From Streptomyces sp. WM4235 (GTDB lineage: Bacteria > Actinomycetota > Actinomycetes > Streptomycetales > Streptomycetaceae): a DNA stretch of 64,000 nt. The stretch lies in NCBI RefSeq assembly GCF_001279725.1, contig NZ_LGDE01000001.1, positions 62,001-126,000 on the forward strand. Reading direction: 5' to 3'. A program made the translations under genes and the position numbers. Shown piece by piece: positions 1-8,702 of the stretch. The first letter of the stretch is position 1. Each line of letters begins with the position of its first letter. Under the pieces are notes generated by a model, which saw only the letters and a list, made by a program, of their open reading frames with translations, made no database searches and was not told where the DNA came from.

Positions 1-192
1 GGCTGGGCGGGCTGCGCGGCGCAGCGGGGCCTGGACGCGGTGGGCTACGCGGACTGCAACGACCCCGCCCTGTTCCTCGCCGAGGCGGAGGGCACCCTCC
101 AGATCGCGATCCCGCTCGACGACCACGTCCGGGACCCACGCCACTACGACCCGATGGTGGCCTACCTGCTGGACGCCGCGGGCCTGGCCTGA
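1..192 (+). CDS. 3' end of an unidentified protein
   Basis: Only the last 63 codons are inside the window; the frame is open from base 1 to a TGA at 190-192. The visible C-terminus contains two cysteines near the start (GCAAQ, YADCND) and an acidic, hydrophobic tail. Codons are strongly GC-ending, which supports a real gene. I do not recognise the family from this fragment. It converges on the SDR gene that ends at 266, leaving a short GC-rich gap of 73 bases. Confidence 0.6.
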   Translation, partial: GWAGCAAQRGLDAVGYADCNDPALFLAEAEGTLQIAIPLDDHVRDPRHYDPMVAYLLDAAGLA

Positions 193-265
193 GGGCCGCC
201 GGCGTCGGCCGGGGCGTGCGCCCCGCCCGACGGGTCGGGCCGCGAGGGCCGCGCCGCGGGTGTGG

Positions 266-1129
266 TCACTTCAGCCAACCGCCGGTGAAGTCCTGGACGG
301 CCGAACCGTCGAGGTCCGCCAGCTTGATGCCGACGAAGTCCCGCGCCCAGTCGGAGGTCTGCACCCGGAACGGCATCCGCTCCGCGGTCAGCGCCTCGAC
401 GACGGGGGCGGCGGCCTCGGCCGAGGTCTGGGCGTGGTCGTAGGCCTGCGAGGTGCGCCCGAGGTAGGCCTGGAGCGCGGGGGCGTACGGTCCGGCCTCG
501 GTGAGCAGGGTCGGTACGTCGACCCCGATGGTGGCGACGAACTCGCTGGTGACGGCGCCCGGTTCGACGACGGCCACCTGGACGCCGGTGGTGGCGACGA
601 CCGGGGCGAGCGACTCCATGAAGCCCTCGACGGCGAACTTGGCCGCGCAGTACGCCTCGTTGAACGGCTGGCCGATCATGCCGCCGACGCTCGTCACCGT
701 GATGACCCGGCCGCCCGAGGCGCGCAGGTGGGGGAGCGCCGCCCGGGTGACCTCGACGACGCCGAAGTAGTTGACCTCCATCGCGGCCCGGACCGGCTCC
801 ATGCCGTGCTGTTCGATCGTGCCGACGAACCCGGCGCCCGCGTTGTTCACCACCGCGTCGAGCCGTCCGTGTTCGGCGACGACCTCGGCCACGCAGCGGG
901 CCACGGAGTCGGCGTCCGTCACGTCGAGCGGCTTGACCTGGATCAGGTCGCAGACGCCGGCCTCGTCGGCCGCCTCCAGCAGGGCGTCGGCGCGGCGGGT
1001 GTCGCGCATGGTGGCGACGGTGTGCAGGCCCGCGCGGGCGGCGGCGACCGCGGCGGCCAGACCGATGCCGGTGGAGGTGCCGGTGATGAGGACGACCTTG
1101 GGGCCGGTGGGGGTGGGGGTGGCGGACAT
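266..1129 (-). CDS. SDR family NAD(P)-dependent oxidoreductase
   Basis: Short-chain dehydrogenase of 287 aa. It has the cofactor-binding TGxxxGxG motif as TGTSTGIG (residues 16-23), the NNAG motif, and the catalytic Ser and YxxxK (YCAAK) pair, so it should be an active classical SDR oxidising or reducing an alcohol/carbonyl in the cytosol; the substrate cannot be told. I chose the ATG at 1129 because an AGGAGAC ribosome site sits just upstream and the SDR fold begins a few residues later; an extension to 1201 would run through the palindrome shared with the MarR gene. It is divergent from that MarR regulator, which suggests direct local control. Confidence 0.9.
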   Translation of the reverse strand: MSATPTPTGPKVVLITGTSTGIGLAAAVAAARAGLHTVATMRDTRRADALLEAADEAGVCDLIQVKPLDVTDADSVARCVAEVVAEHGRLDAVVNNAGAGFVGTIEQHGMEPVRAAMEVNYFGVVEVTRAALPHLRASGGRVITVTSVGGMIGQPFNEAYCAAKFAVEGFMESLAPVVATTGVQVAVVEPGAVTSEFVATIGVDVPTLLTEAGPYAPALQAYLGRTSQAYDHAQTSAEAAAPVVEALTAERMPFRVQTSDWARDFVGIKLADLDGSAVQDFTGGWLK

Positions 1130-1159
1130 GGGGGTCTCCTGAGGGTTTCCGTATTTCTG

Positions 1160-1200
1160 TGCGTGCACACACACATTAGCCATGTGTGCGTGTGCACGCA
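1160..1200. promoter_or_regulatory. Palindromic operator between the SDR and MarR genes
   Basis: The 11-base arms TGCGTGCACAC (1160-1170) and GTGTGCACGCA (1190-1200) are exact reverse complements, and the inner bases (ACACAT/ATGTGT) extend the symmetry with a two-base offset. It lies between the two divergent starts and just upstream of the MarR -10. MarR proteins usually bind such palindromes and repress themselves and the neighbour, so this is the likely operator. The binding itself is inference. Confidence 0.65.
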
Positions 1201-1206
1201 ATTAGG

Positions 1207-1212
1207 TAGGCT
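1207..1212 (+). promoter_or_regulatory. -10 box TAGGCT, leaderless marR-type transcript
   Basis: TAGGCT lies 7 bases before the ATG at 1220 with no purine-rich ribosome site between. This spacing is typical of leaderless streptomycete mRNAs and fixes the MarR start codon. Confidence 0.55.
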
Positions 1213-1219
1213 CCTCGAC

Positions 1220-1669
1220 ATGGCGCACAACGAGCTCTCCATGGGCGGACTCACCCCCCGCGACCACGCCTTCTACGGCCTGGTCTGGGCCGGCACCACC
1301 CTCACCGCCCGGGTCGACCAGGCCCTCACCCGCCGGCACGACCTGCCGCTCTCGTGGTTCGAGGTGATGCTGTGGCTCCACGCCCAGCAGGAGCCGGTCG
1401 CCTCCTCCGAGCTGGGGGCCAGGACCCTGCTCAGTCGCAGCCAGGTCTCCCGGGTCGCCGACTCGCTCCAGGCGCGCGGCCTCGTCGAGCGGATACCCTC
1501 CCCGACCGACGCGCGCTCCGTGCGGATCGCCCTGACCGACGCGGGCCGGCGCGCCTTCCGGGAGGCGGACGCCACCCGCCGGGAGGCCCTCGCCGAGGTC
1601 TTCGACGACCGGCTCGACGACGCGGACATCGCCGCGCTCGGCGCGATCTGGGCCAAGCTCAAGGCGTAG
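1220..1669 (+). CDS. MarR family transcriptional regulator
   Basis: 149 aa, normal length for MarR. The winged helix-turn-helix is visible at about residues 50-105 (SELGARTLLSRSQVSRVAD as recognition region, then the wing with DARSVRIALTDAGRR). The DxRS/R-x-x-x-L-T wing motif is characteristic. Such proteins act as dimers that release DNA on binding a phenolic or other small ligand. It is divergent from the SDR gene with a palindrome between them, so it probably represses that oxidoreductase and itself. The ATG is chosen because a TAGGCT -10 box is 7 bases upstream. Confidence 0.92.
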   Translation: MAHNELSMGGLTPRDHAFYGLVWAGTTLTARVDQALTRRHDLPLSWFEVMLWLHAQQEPVASSELGARTLLSRSQVSRVADSLQARGLVERIPSPTDARSVRIALTDAGRRAFREADATRREALAEVFDDRLDDADIAALGAIWAKLKA

Positions 1670-1746
1670 GCCGTCCCTTTCGCCCCGACCGGCAACGGCG
1701 CCCGGACGGACGGGCGTTGTCAGTGTCGGCGCCTACGGTCGCCCCC

Positions 1747-2577
1747 ATGACTAAGACGCCGAACCCGCTGTCCGTGTTGGCCGCCGACCCGCAAGGCCGC
1801 TCCCTGGGGCTCGCGTTGCCGCCCGGCACGGTGATCGACGGGCCCGGCCGCCGGTTCGCGCGCCGGTCCCCGCTCGTGTGGGTCTCCGACGAGCCCGTGG
1901 GCCCCGGAGCGCTCGCCGTCCACCGCGGCCCGGCAGGGGCGGCCGGCCTCCAGGCGGTGCTGTTCCAGGGCCGCCGCGGCCTGGAGAGCTGGTGGACCCG
2001 CGGCGAGCTGCGGCCCCGCGAGATGTCCGCACCCGACGACCACCACGTGGAGCCGGTCCTGCGCGCGTACTGGGCCGGGGTGGTCCCCGACCCCGAGGAG
2101 GGAGCCGAGGGCGCGGAGCTGATCGCGCCCTTCGGCCGGGAGTGGCCGGGGCTCGCCGAGCCCGGGGTCCCGGACGGGGACCCGGAGGAACAGGCCGTCG
2201 CCCGGGCCGACGAGCTGATCCGGGAGGGCGTCCTGCCGAGCCCCCGACTCGCCCTGATACCGGCGGCCCGGGGGGCGGACGCGCCCACGGCGATGGGGTG
2301 GCGCGGCCCGCTGAACCACGAGAACGACACGGCTCGCGTCAGCACCGTCCTGCGCTCCTGGGAAGACCGCTACGGCGCCCGCGTCCTCGCCCTCGGCTTC
2401 GACGAACTCCACCTCTCGGTGGCCGCCCCGCCCGCGACGCGGGCCGCCGCCCTCCCCGTCGCCGCCGAGCACTTCGCGTTCTGCCCCGACAACGTCTGGC
2501 AGGGCTCCGGCAGCGTGCACGCCTACGCGGACGAGGCCGTTGTCGGCGCGCGGACCTGGGGGTTCTGGTGGGACTGA
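1747..2577 (+). CDS. DUF4253 domain-containing protein
   Basis: 276 aa. The C-terminal half carries the DUF4253 signature: a Leu-Ile-Pro-Ala block, then GWRGPLNHENDTA, SWEDRYGARV, a conserved LHLSVAAPP segment, and AAEHFAFCPDNVWQG. The family is common in streptomycetes but has no assigned reaction; it is sometimes seen near toxin-immunity loci, which is not evident here. No signal peptide or membrane segment. The sequence TACGGT lies 7 bases before the ATG, so the transcript may be leaderless. It stands alone between the MarR gene and the convergent thioesterase. Confidence 0.8.
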   Translation: MTKTPNPLSVLAADPQGRSLGLALPPGTVIDGPGRRFARRSPLVWVSDEPVGPGALAVHRGPAGAAGLQAVLFQGRRGLESWWTRGELRPREMSAPDDHHVEPVLRAYWAGVVPDPEEGAEGAELIAPFGREWPGLAEPGVPDGDPEEQAVARADELIREGVLPSPRLALIPAARGADAPTAMGWRGPLNHENDTARVSTVLRSWEDRYGARVLALGFDELHLSVAAPPATRAAALPVAAEHFAFCPDNVWQGSGSVHAYADEAVVGARTWGFWWD

Positions 2578-2649
2578 GGAAACGGGGCCGCGCCTCGGTC
2601 CAGCCCGCCCGTCCGCCGGCCCGTTCGTTCGCCCGCGCGGGACGCGGAC

Positions 2650-3528
2650 TCAGCCGCGCGGGACGCGCACCACGCCCTCCTGGATGACGGTGACGGCCAG
2701 CCGCCCGTCCTGGGTCCAGATACGGGCCTGCCCCAGACCCCGGCCGGCGGCGGCCGAGGGGGACTCCTGGTCGTACAGCAGCCACTCGTCGGCGCGGAAC
2801 GGCCGGTGGAACCACATCGCGTGGTCCAGCGAGGCACCCACCACGTCGCCGACGGCCCAGCCGCCCCGGCCGTGCGCGAGCAGCACCGAGTCGAGCAGGG
2901 TCATGTCCGAGACGTAGGTGGCCAGGCAGGTGTGCAGCAGGGCGTCGTCGCTCTCCAGCTTCCCGGCGGTGCGGAACCACACCTGCGAGCGCGGTTCGAC
3001 CGGCTGCCCGACACTGCCCCACGGAGGGGTCGTCGCGTACCGGAGGTCCACCGCGCCCCGTGCCTCGATCAGCCGCTCCACCGTGTCCGGGTCGCGGAAG
3101 ACGCCCCGGTACGCGGGCAGGGCCTCGGCGGCGGTGGGCAGGGTCTCGGGATCGGGGGCGTCCGGCATCGCCGTCTGGTGGTCCAGCCCCTCCTCGTACG
3201 TCTGGAACGACGCGGAGAGGTGGAAGATCGGCTGGCCGTGCTGGACGGCCACCACCCGGCGGGTGGTGAAGGAGCGCCCGTCGCGGATCCGGTCCACCGA
3301 GTACACGATGGGCGCGCCGGGGTCGCCGGCGCGCAGGAAGTACGAGTGCAGCGAGTGCGCGGTGCGGTCCTCGGGCACGGTCCGACCGGCCGCGACCAGC
3401 GCCTGGGCCGCGACCTGTCCGCCGAAGACGCGCGGTACCAGCGCCGAACGGCTGGTACCGCGGAAGATGTTCTCCTCGATCTGCTCCAGGTCGAGCAGAT
3501 CGAGGAGCGTCGTCAGAGCCTCGTTCAT
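2650..3528 (-). CDS. tesB: Acyl-CoA thioesterase II (TesB type)
   Basis: 292 aa, matching the usual TesB length of about 285-290. The double hotdog fold is recognisable from RVFGGQVAAQALVAAGRTV near the N-terminus, HSLHSYFLRAGDP and the C-terminal SLDHAMWFHRPFRADEWLLY block. It should hydrolyse medium- to long-chain acyl-CoA to free acid and CoA in the cytosol. The start ATG at 3528 begins directly before LLDLLDLEQIEENIFRG, the canonical TesB N-terminus. It follows the acyl-CoA dehydrogenase gene on the same strand 38 bases away, so the two are probably co-transcribed and linked to fatty acid turnover. Confidence 0.93.
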   Translation of the reverse strand: MNEALTTLLDLLDLEQIEENIFRGTSRSALVPRVFGGQVAAQALVAAGRTVPEDRTAHSLHSYFLRAGDPGAPIVYSVDRIRDGRSFTTRRVVAVQHGQPIFHLSASFQTYEEGLDHQTAMPDAPDPETLPTAAEALPAYRGVFRDPDTVERLIEARGAVDLRYATTPPWGSVGQPVEPRSQVWFRTAGKLESDDALLHTCLATYVSDMTLLDSVLLAHGRGGWAVGDVVGASLDHAMWFHRPFRADEWLLYDQESPSAAAGRGLGQARIWTQDGRLAVTVIQEGVVRVPRG

Positions 3529-3566
3529 GGGGGGAAGGGTAGGTCCCGCGAGGGGTCCGGAATCCC

Positions 3567-4724
3567 CTACAGGCCCATGGACTTGGCGATGATGGACTTC
3601 ATGACCTCGCTGGTGCCGCCGTAGATGCGGTTCACGCGGTTGTCGGCGTACAGGCGGGCGATCGGGTACTCGTTCATGTAGCCGTAACCGCCGTGCAGCT
3701 GGAGGCACTTGTCGATGACGCGGTGCGCGACCTCGGTCGTGAACAGCTTCGCGGACGCGGCCTCGGCGGCGGTCAGCTCACCGGCGTCCAGGGCCTCCAG
3801 GGCGCGGTCGGCGACGGCCTCGGCCGCGTCCACCTCGGCCTGGCAGGAGGCCAGTTCGAACTTGGTGTTCTGGAAGTGCGCGACCGGCTTGCCGAAGACG
3901 GTGCGGTCCGTCACGTACTGCTGGGCGAACCGGACGGCGGCCTTGGCCTGGGCGTACGCGCCGAAGGCGATGCCCCAGCGCTCGGAGGGTAGGTTCGCGC
4001 CGAGGTAGTAGAAGCCCTTGTTCTCCTCGCCCATCAGGTCCTCGACCGGGACCTTCACGTCGACGAACGCCAGCTCGGCGGTGTCGGAGGTGCGCAGGCC
4101 CAGCTTGTCGAGCTTGCGGCCGATCGAGTAGCCCGCGGACTTGGTGTCCACGGCGAAGAGGGAGATGCCGAAGCGACGGTCGTCCTCGCGCGGGGAGGAG
4201 GTACGGGCGCAGACGATCACCCGGTCGGCGTGCACGCCACCGGTGATGAAGGTCTTGGAGCCGTTCAGGACGTAGTGCGTGCCGTCCTCGGAGAGCTTCG
4301 CGGTGGTCTTCATGCCCGCGACGTCGGAGCCGGTGCCGGGCTCGGTCATCGCCAGCGCCCACATCTCCTCGCCGGTGACGAACTTCGGCAGGAAGCGCTT
4401 CTTCTGCTCGTCGTCGGCCAGCATCTTGATGTAGGGCAGGGCGAGCAGCACGTGCACGCCGGAGCCGCCGAAGTTGACGCCCGCGCGGGAGGTCTCCTCG
4501 TAGAGGACGGCCTCGAACTTGTGGGTGTCCAGGCCCGCGCCACCGAACTCCTCGGGCACGTTGATGCCGAAGATGCCCAGCTCACCGAGCTTGTAGTAGA
4601 ACTCGCGGGGTGCCTGACCGGCCTGGAACCAGTCGTCGTAGACCGGCACGACCTCGGTCTCGATGAAGTCCCGGATGGTCTCGCGGAACGCCTCGTGGTC
4701 CTCGTTGAAAACGGTACGGCGCAC
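3567..4724 (-). CDS. Acyl-CoA dehydrogenase
   Basis: 385 aa flavoprotein of the acyl-CoA dehydrogenase family. Visible landmarks are WALAMTEPGTGSDVAGMKTTA (FAD/substrate region), YVLNGSKTFITGG, and the C-terminal QLHGGYGYMNEYPIARLYADNRV with GGTSEVMK, the usual FAD-binding and active-site region (catalytic base expected in IYGGTSE). It oxidises acyl-CoA to enoyl-CoA and passes electrons to ETF. The start is a GTG preceded by a GAAGGGAG ribosome site. A TesB thioesterase follows closely, pointing to a small beta-oxidation operon. Chain-length preference cannot be read from the sequence. Confidence 0.93.
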   Translation of the reverse strand: MRRTVFNEDHEAFRETIRDFIETEVVPVYDDWFQAGQAPREFYYKLGELGIFGINVPEEFGGAGLDTHKFEAVLYEETSRAGVNFGGSGVHVLLALPYIKMLADDEQKKRFLPKFVTGEEMWALAMTEPGTGSDVAGMKTTAKLSEDGTHYVLNGSKTFITGGVHADRVIVCARTSSPREDDRRFGISLFAVDTKSAGYSIGRKLDKLGLRTSDTAELAFVDVKVPVEDLMGEENKGFYYLGANLPSERWGIAFGAYAQAKAAVRFAQQYVTDRTVFGKPVAHFQNTKFELASCQAEVDAAEAVADRALEALDAGELTAAEAASAKLFTTEVAHRVIDKCLQLHGGYGYMNEYPIARLYADNRVNRIYGGTSEVMKSIIAKSMGL

Positions 4725-4831
4725 GGCCGGACTCCCTTCGTCGCGGCGGTCCGCCGCTTATGTCTAAGCGCTTGCTCATACAAAGTTACCGGCGAGTTGT
4801 CCATCCGTCCAGAGAGGTGGTCCGTCGTGCG

Positions 4832-4871
4832 GCGCACAGCGCCCGGCACGGGTCTGCCGGGCGCTGCGCGC
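4832..4871 (-). terminator. Hairpin terminator downstream of the CAP-domain gene
   Basis: Two 17-base arms (4832-4848 and 4855-4871) pair at 16 of 17 positions around a 6-base loop; the core is GCCCGGCA/TGCCGGGC. There is no clear U-tract, as is usual in streptomycetes. It lies between the stop of the CAP gene and the start of the acyl-CoA dehydrogenase gene, both on the minus strand. Confidence 0.6.
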
Positions 4872-4964
4872 GATCGGTCGAACGGGGGGGGGATCGGAGG
4901 GGGTGCGTGGGTGCGTGCGGTTCGGTCGCGATCCCGCGTCGCCCTGGCCGAGGGGGCCGCCGGT

Positions 4965-5000
4965 CGGGTGGGCGGCGGTCGGGTGGGCGGCGGTCGGTGG
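4965..5000. repeat. Short GC-rich tandem repeat
   Basis: A 15-base unit, GTCGGGTGGGCGGCG, occurs twice followed by a partial third copy just after the stop codon of the CAP gene. It is not translated in the CAP frame. No function is apparent. Confidence 0.55.
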
Positions 5001-5001
5001 G

Positions 5002-5526
5002 TCAGGAGTAGTGGCACACGGTGACCCAGCCGCCCTGGACTTCCGCTTCGCTCCTCGCGCCGCAGCCCATCTTCGTGTAGTTGGGCTGGACCATGTTGTG
5101 GTAGTGGCCCCAATTCCGGTACGACTCGCTGCTGGTGTCGTGGTCGGGTCCCGCCGCGTCGTAAGCGGCCTTCTCCGAGGCCCACTGGCCGACGGCTCCG
5201 TCCGGTCCGACGCTCGATATGTTCTCGGCGACGTTGAGCGAGCTGTGGTGCAGCTCACCTCCCTCGGAGGACTTCGGGTCGTCGGCCCAATCCTGGGCCT
5301 GGTTCGCGAGGCCGCCGTCCCAGCTGAGGGGCGGTTGGTCGTTCTGTTGGCGGACGCTGTTCGTCTGGGCGAGCATGGCCTGCTGCTCGGCCGGGCTGAC
5401 CGCCGACGGGAGGCTCGCGGAGGCGGCGACGGTCGCCGAGGTGCCCGTCGCCAGCAGTAGGCCTCCGGCCATCAGGACCGCCGAGGCGGCGGCCGTGGCG
5501 CGGCGGTGTGTCCGGGTGTGGTTCAT
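5002..5526 (-). CDS. Secreted CAP (SCP/PR1-like) domain protein
   Basis: 174 aa. A Sec signal peptide (Arg/His-rich start, then AVLMAGGLLLATGTSATVAAS) precedes a CAP domain at about residues 45-174. Domain landmarks are LAQTNSVRQQNDQPPLSWDGGLANQAQDWA, HHSSLNVAENI, YRNWGHYHNMVQPNYTKMGCG and the ending GGWVTVCHYS; two Cys may form a disulfide. CAP proteins are extracellular and of mostly unknown biochemical role in bacteria; some bind lipids. The ATG has a good AGGAGG ribosome site. It appears monocistronic, with a strong hairpin downstream. Confidence 0.88.
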   Translation of the reverse strand: MNHTRTHRRATAAASAVLMAGGLLLATGTSATVAASASLPSAVSPAEQQAMLAQTNSVRQQNDQPPLSWDGGLANQAQDWADDPKSSEGGELHHSSLNVAENISSVGPDGAVGQWASEKAAYDAAGPDHDTSSESYRNWGHYHNMVQPNYTKMGCGARSEAEVQGGWVTVCHYS

Positions 5527-5930
5527 GGCGACCTCCTGGTCGCACGGGGGCATGCGGGAAGGTCCGGCGCACGTGGGGGCGGTCCCGGTGACGGGCCGCA
5601 CGGCCGGCTCGGGGCGATGGCGCCAAGTGGCCATCGGCGAGACGAGATCCGGTCGGCGACCCCCGCCGCCTCCGGTGAGTCCAGCGTATGTCCGGGGTAT
5701 GCGTGCGGCGACCGGAGCCGGGGCGGCCCCGTTGCCGCGCGGGGCGTCGGCGCAGGTGCCCCCGGGATCCCAACTCCCTTGCCCCCGTGCTCCCTTCGCG
5801 AACGCCGATCCGGCCGGGGCATGGGTCTCCGGCTGCGATCGTCGGCCCGGCCGCTGCCGTCGGTCCGGTCGCGACCGTCGGCCCGGTCGAGGTCGACGAC
5901 CCGGCTGCGGTTTCGGTCCGGTCCGGGCCG
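5527..5930. other. 404-base gap between the PucR and CAP genes
   Basis: No convincing gene. It should hold the promoter of the CAP gene near 5540-5620. At about 5838-5935 there is a degenerate GC-rich repeat based on CGTCGGNCCGGTCG, immediately downstream of the PucR stop codon. I see no hairpin with a clear U-tract. Confidence 0.5.
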
Positions 5931-7622
5931 TCAGTCCCGGGGGACGGGCGGCGGGGACCCCGCCGGGGGCGCGGCGGCCCAGCGCAGGGCGAACCACAAC
6001 TCCATCCGTACGTCCGCGTCGTCGGGGTCCCGCTCCAACAGGGCCGCGCAGCGGGCGATGCGCTGGCGGACCGTGTTGCGGTGCACGCCCAGAGCCGCCG
6101 CGGTCCGGTCCCAGCTGCCGTGATGGGCCAGCCAGCCGCGCAGGGTCTCCCGCAGCACGGGGCTCAGCGGCGCCAGCACCGCCTCGGCGTGTGCGCGGGC
6201 CTCGGCCTCGCCCACCAGCCCGGCCACACCGGTGTCCGCGTGCCGGGCCAGGGGCGCGCGGGCGCTCTCGGCGCGCTGGAGGGCGCGGGCGGCCTGCGCG
6301 TCGGCGGCGGCCAGCGCCGCGGGGTCGGCCGGCGCGGGCGAACTCGCCCCGAGCCGCCAGCCCGGCCGGGGACCGGGATCGCGCCGGGTGAGGAGGCGTA
6401 CGAGGGTGCCCTCGGCGGCGTACAGCGGGGTGCCGAGCGCGGCGGCCAAGGCGGCGGGGTCGCCGCCGCCGCGGGCGTGCACCGCCGTCCACGGGCCGGG
6501 CCCGAGCGCCTGGGCGGGGGTGGCGCCGAGCAGCAGCCGGGTGAGGGCGGCCGCCTCGCCGGACCCGCCGGGCCGGTCGGCGGTGATCAGGGTCAGCAGC
6601 ACGGCGGCGATCGAGGCGATGGTCTGGTCGCCCGGGGCGCGCAGCGGGGTCGCCAGGGCGAGCACCGGCCCGGGGGGAGCGGAGGCGGCCTGTGGTGCGG
6701 GGGAGCCGGGGTCGGCGGGGGGAGTGGGGGCGCCGGTCCCCGTGCCCGGCCCCGGCCCCGCGCCGGTCCCGGCGCCCGGCGGGTCGGTGGAGGCGCCGGT
6801 CGGGCGGCGTCCCAGGGCGTACACCGACAGGTGCCAGCCGGCCGCCTGGTCGGTGGCGGTGGCCGGTCCGGGCGCGCCCACGTGGCGGGCCAGGGCCGCC
6901 AACGCCTCCCGGGCCCGCTCGGGGACCGTTCGTCCGGCGGAGCGGTCGGGCGCGCCCGGGGTGACCAGGGCCGCGTGCCCGGACAGGGCGGTGGCCAGCC
7001 TGGCCAGGACCGACGGGACCGGGTCGGGGCGCGCCGCCGCGGCCGCCAGCGACTGCTGGGCCTCGGCGACCCGGCGCAGCTCGGCCGTACGGGCCTGCGC
7101 CATCAGCCGCCAGACGGCGCGGGCCACCGCCGTGAAGGGGGTGCCCGGCGGGACTTCGACGAGCGGCAGCCCGAGCGCGGCGCAGGCGTCCGTCAGCCCC
7201 TGCGGCACGGTCCCGTGCACGGGGGTGACACCGAAGCCGAGCGCGGCCACCCCGGCCCGTACGAGCCGCTCGACGTACCGCAGCGCGCTCGCCGCGCCCC
7301 GCTCCGCCCCGCCCGGCGCCCCGTCGGCCGGGGCCCGCGCCCCGCCGTCCGCTTCGCTCCCCGCCCCCGGCCCGTCGTCCCGGCCCAGCCAGGCGCCTGC
7401 CGTCAGCAGCAGTTCCCCGCCGAGCAGGTACGGGGACGGATCCGGCATCTCCGAGGCGTGGACGGCGTGCACGGAGGCCGCGGGGGTCGGGAGCGCCGAA
7501 GGGGCCGTGGTCCCCCCGCCACCCGCCGCGAGCGTGCGCAGCCCCAGCTCCCGGTCCGCGAGCAGGGCCCCCAGCTCCACGCCGGGGGTGGGCGGCTGCT
7601 GCTCCTGCACCAGGCGCGGCAT
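5931..7622 (-). CDS. PucR family transcriptional regulator
   Basis: 563 aa. The N-terminal part matches the PucR purine-catabolism regulator domain (ELGALLADRELGLRTLAAG through the YLLGGELLLTAGAWLG segment); the C-terminus is the PucR-type helix-turn-helix: LRETLRGWLAHHGSWDRTA, then GVHRNTVRQRIARC. The middle is a Gly/Pro/Ala-rich stretch. These proteins usually activate nitrogen or purine catabolic genes. It is divergent from the agmatinase gene with 112 bases between starts, so the likely targets are agmatinase and the ThDP enzyme. I use the ATG at 7622, where the conserved domain starts; upstream in-frame codons run into the divergent promoter. Confidence 0.88.
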   Translation of the reverse strand: MPRLVQEQQPPTPGVELGALLADRELGLRTLAAGGGGTTAPSALPTPAASVHAVHASEMPDPSPYLLGGELLLTAGAWLGRDDGPGAGSEADGGARAPADGAPGGAERGAASALRYVERLVRAGVAALGFGVTPVHGTVPQGLTDACAALGLPLVEVPPGTPFTAVARAVWRLMAQARTAELRRVAEAQQSLAAAAARPDPVPSVLARLATALSGHAALVTPGAPDRSAGRTVPERAREALAALARHVGAPGPATATDQAAGWHLSVYALGRRPTGASTDPPGAGTGAGPGPGTGTGAPTPPADPGSPAPQAASAPPGPVLALATPLRAPGDQTIASIAAVLLTLITADRPGGSGEAAALTRLLLGATPAQALGPGPWTAVHARGGGDPAALAAALGTPLYAAEGTLVRLLTRRDPGPRPGWRLGASSPAPADPAALAAADAQAARALQRAESARAPLARHADTGVAGLVGEAEARAHAEAVLAPLSPVLRETLRGWLAHHGSWDRTAAALGVHRNTVRQRIARCAALLERDPDDADVRMELWFALRWAAAPPAGSPPPVPRD

Positions 7623-7734
7623 GGATACTCCGTATGGATCGAGGGGTCCGGATGGATGAAACGTACACTTCGTGACCCCGGGATGTCCGTTTACGCTCGA
7701 AGGACCGCACACCCCCTCCGGAAGGCACCCCCTG

Positions 7735-8697
7735 ATGAGCACGCAGCCGCGCGGACCCGTCGACTCCTCCCGCATCCCGCGCTACGCGGGCCCCGCGACC
7801 TTCGCCCGGCTGCCCCGCCTCGACGAGGTCGGCTCGGCCGACGTGGCCGTCGTCGGCGTGCCCTTCGACTCCGGTGTCTCCTACCGCCCGGGCGCCCGCT
7901 TCGGCGGCAACGCCATCCGCGAGGCCTCGCGCCTGCTGCGCCCGTACAACCCGGCGCAGGACGCCTCCCCGTTCGCGCTCGCCCAGGTCGCCGACGCCGG
8001 CGACATCGCCGTGAACCCCTTCAACATCAACGAGGCCGTCGACCAGGTCGAGGCCGCCGCCGACGAACTGCTCGGCGCCGGCTCCCGCCTGATGACCCTC
8101 GGCGGCGACCACACCATCGCCCTCCCGCTGCTCCGCTCGGTCGCCAAGAAGCACGGCCCGGTCGCGCTGCTCCACTTCGACGCGCACCTCGACACCTGGG
8201 ACACCTACTTCGGCGCCGAGTACACGCACGGCACCCCGTTCCGCCGCGCCGTCGAGGAGGGCATCCTCGACACCGAGGCGCTCTCGCACGTCGGTACCCG
8301 CGGCCCGCTGTACGGCAAGCAGGACCTGACCGACGACGCCAAGATGGGCTTCGGCATCGTGACCTCCGCCGACGTCTACCGGCGCGGCGCCGACGAGGTC
8401 GCCGACCAGCTCCGCCAGCGCATCGGGGACCGCCCGCTGTACATCTCCATCGACATCGACGTGCTGGACCCGGCGCACGCCCCCGGCACCGGCACCCCGG
8501 AGGCGGGCGGCATGACCTCCCGCGAGCTGCTGGAGATCATCCGCGGACTGTCCTCCTGCAACCTCGTTTCCGCCGACGTGGTCGAGGTCGCCCCGGCGTA
8601 CGATCACGCCGAGATCACCTCGGTCGCGGCCTCGCACACCGCGTACGAGCTGACCACGATCATGTCGCGACAGATCGCGCAGGCGAAGGGCAAGTAA
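7735..8697 (+). CDS. speB: Agmatinase / ureohydrolase family
   Basis: 320 aa, typical of agmatinase. The binuclear manganese site is complete: GGDHT (residues 123-127), HFDAHLD (147-153) and [19 protein letters not shown] near residue 238. The family hydrolyses guanidino substrates to urea and an amine: agmatine to putrescine, or guanidinobutyrate, arginine or proclavaminate-type substrates in relatives. The exact substrate is not fixed by the motifs. The gene is divergent from pucR and lies 5 bases from the ThDP enzyme gene, so the two form an operon. The ATG follows a GGAAGG ribosome site. Confidence 0.92.
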   Translation: MSTQPRGPVDSSRIPRYAGPATFARLPRLDEVGSADVAVVGVPFDSGVSYRPGARFGGNAIREASRLLRPYNPAQDASPFALAQVADAGDIAVNPFNINEAVDQVEAAADELLGAGSRLMTLGGDHTIALPLLRSVAKKHGPVALLHFDAHLDTWDTYFGAEYTHGTPFRRAVEEGILDTEALSHVGTRGPLYGKQDLTDDAKMGFGIVTSADVYRRGADEVADQLRQRIGDRPLYISIDIDVLDPAHAPGTGTPEAGGMTSRELLEIIRGLSSCNLVSADVVEVAPAYDHAEITSVAASHTAYELTTIMSRQIAQAKGK

Positions 8698-8702
8698 GCG
8701 AA

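Noticed and set aside
4965-5000. Short tandem GTCGGGTGGGCGGCG units as a CRISPR or regulatory array
   Set aside because: Only two and a half copies with no spacers; ordinary GC-rich microrepeat.
5002-8637. 1211-aa minus-strand frame over CAP, PucR and agmatinase
   Set aside because: Only the CAP part (5002-5526) is a real protein; the rest is a shadow of the PucR and agmatinase genes with repetitive Arg/Gly-rich residues.
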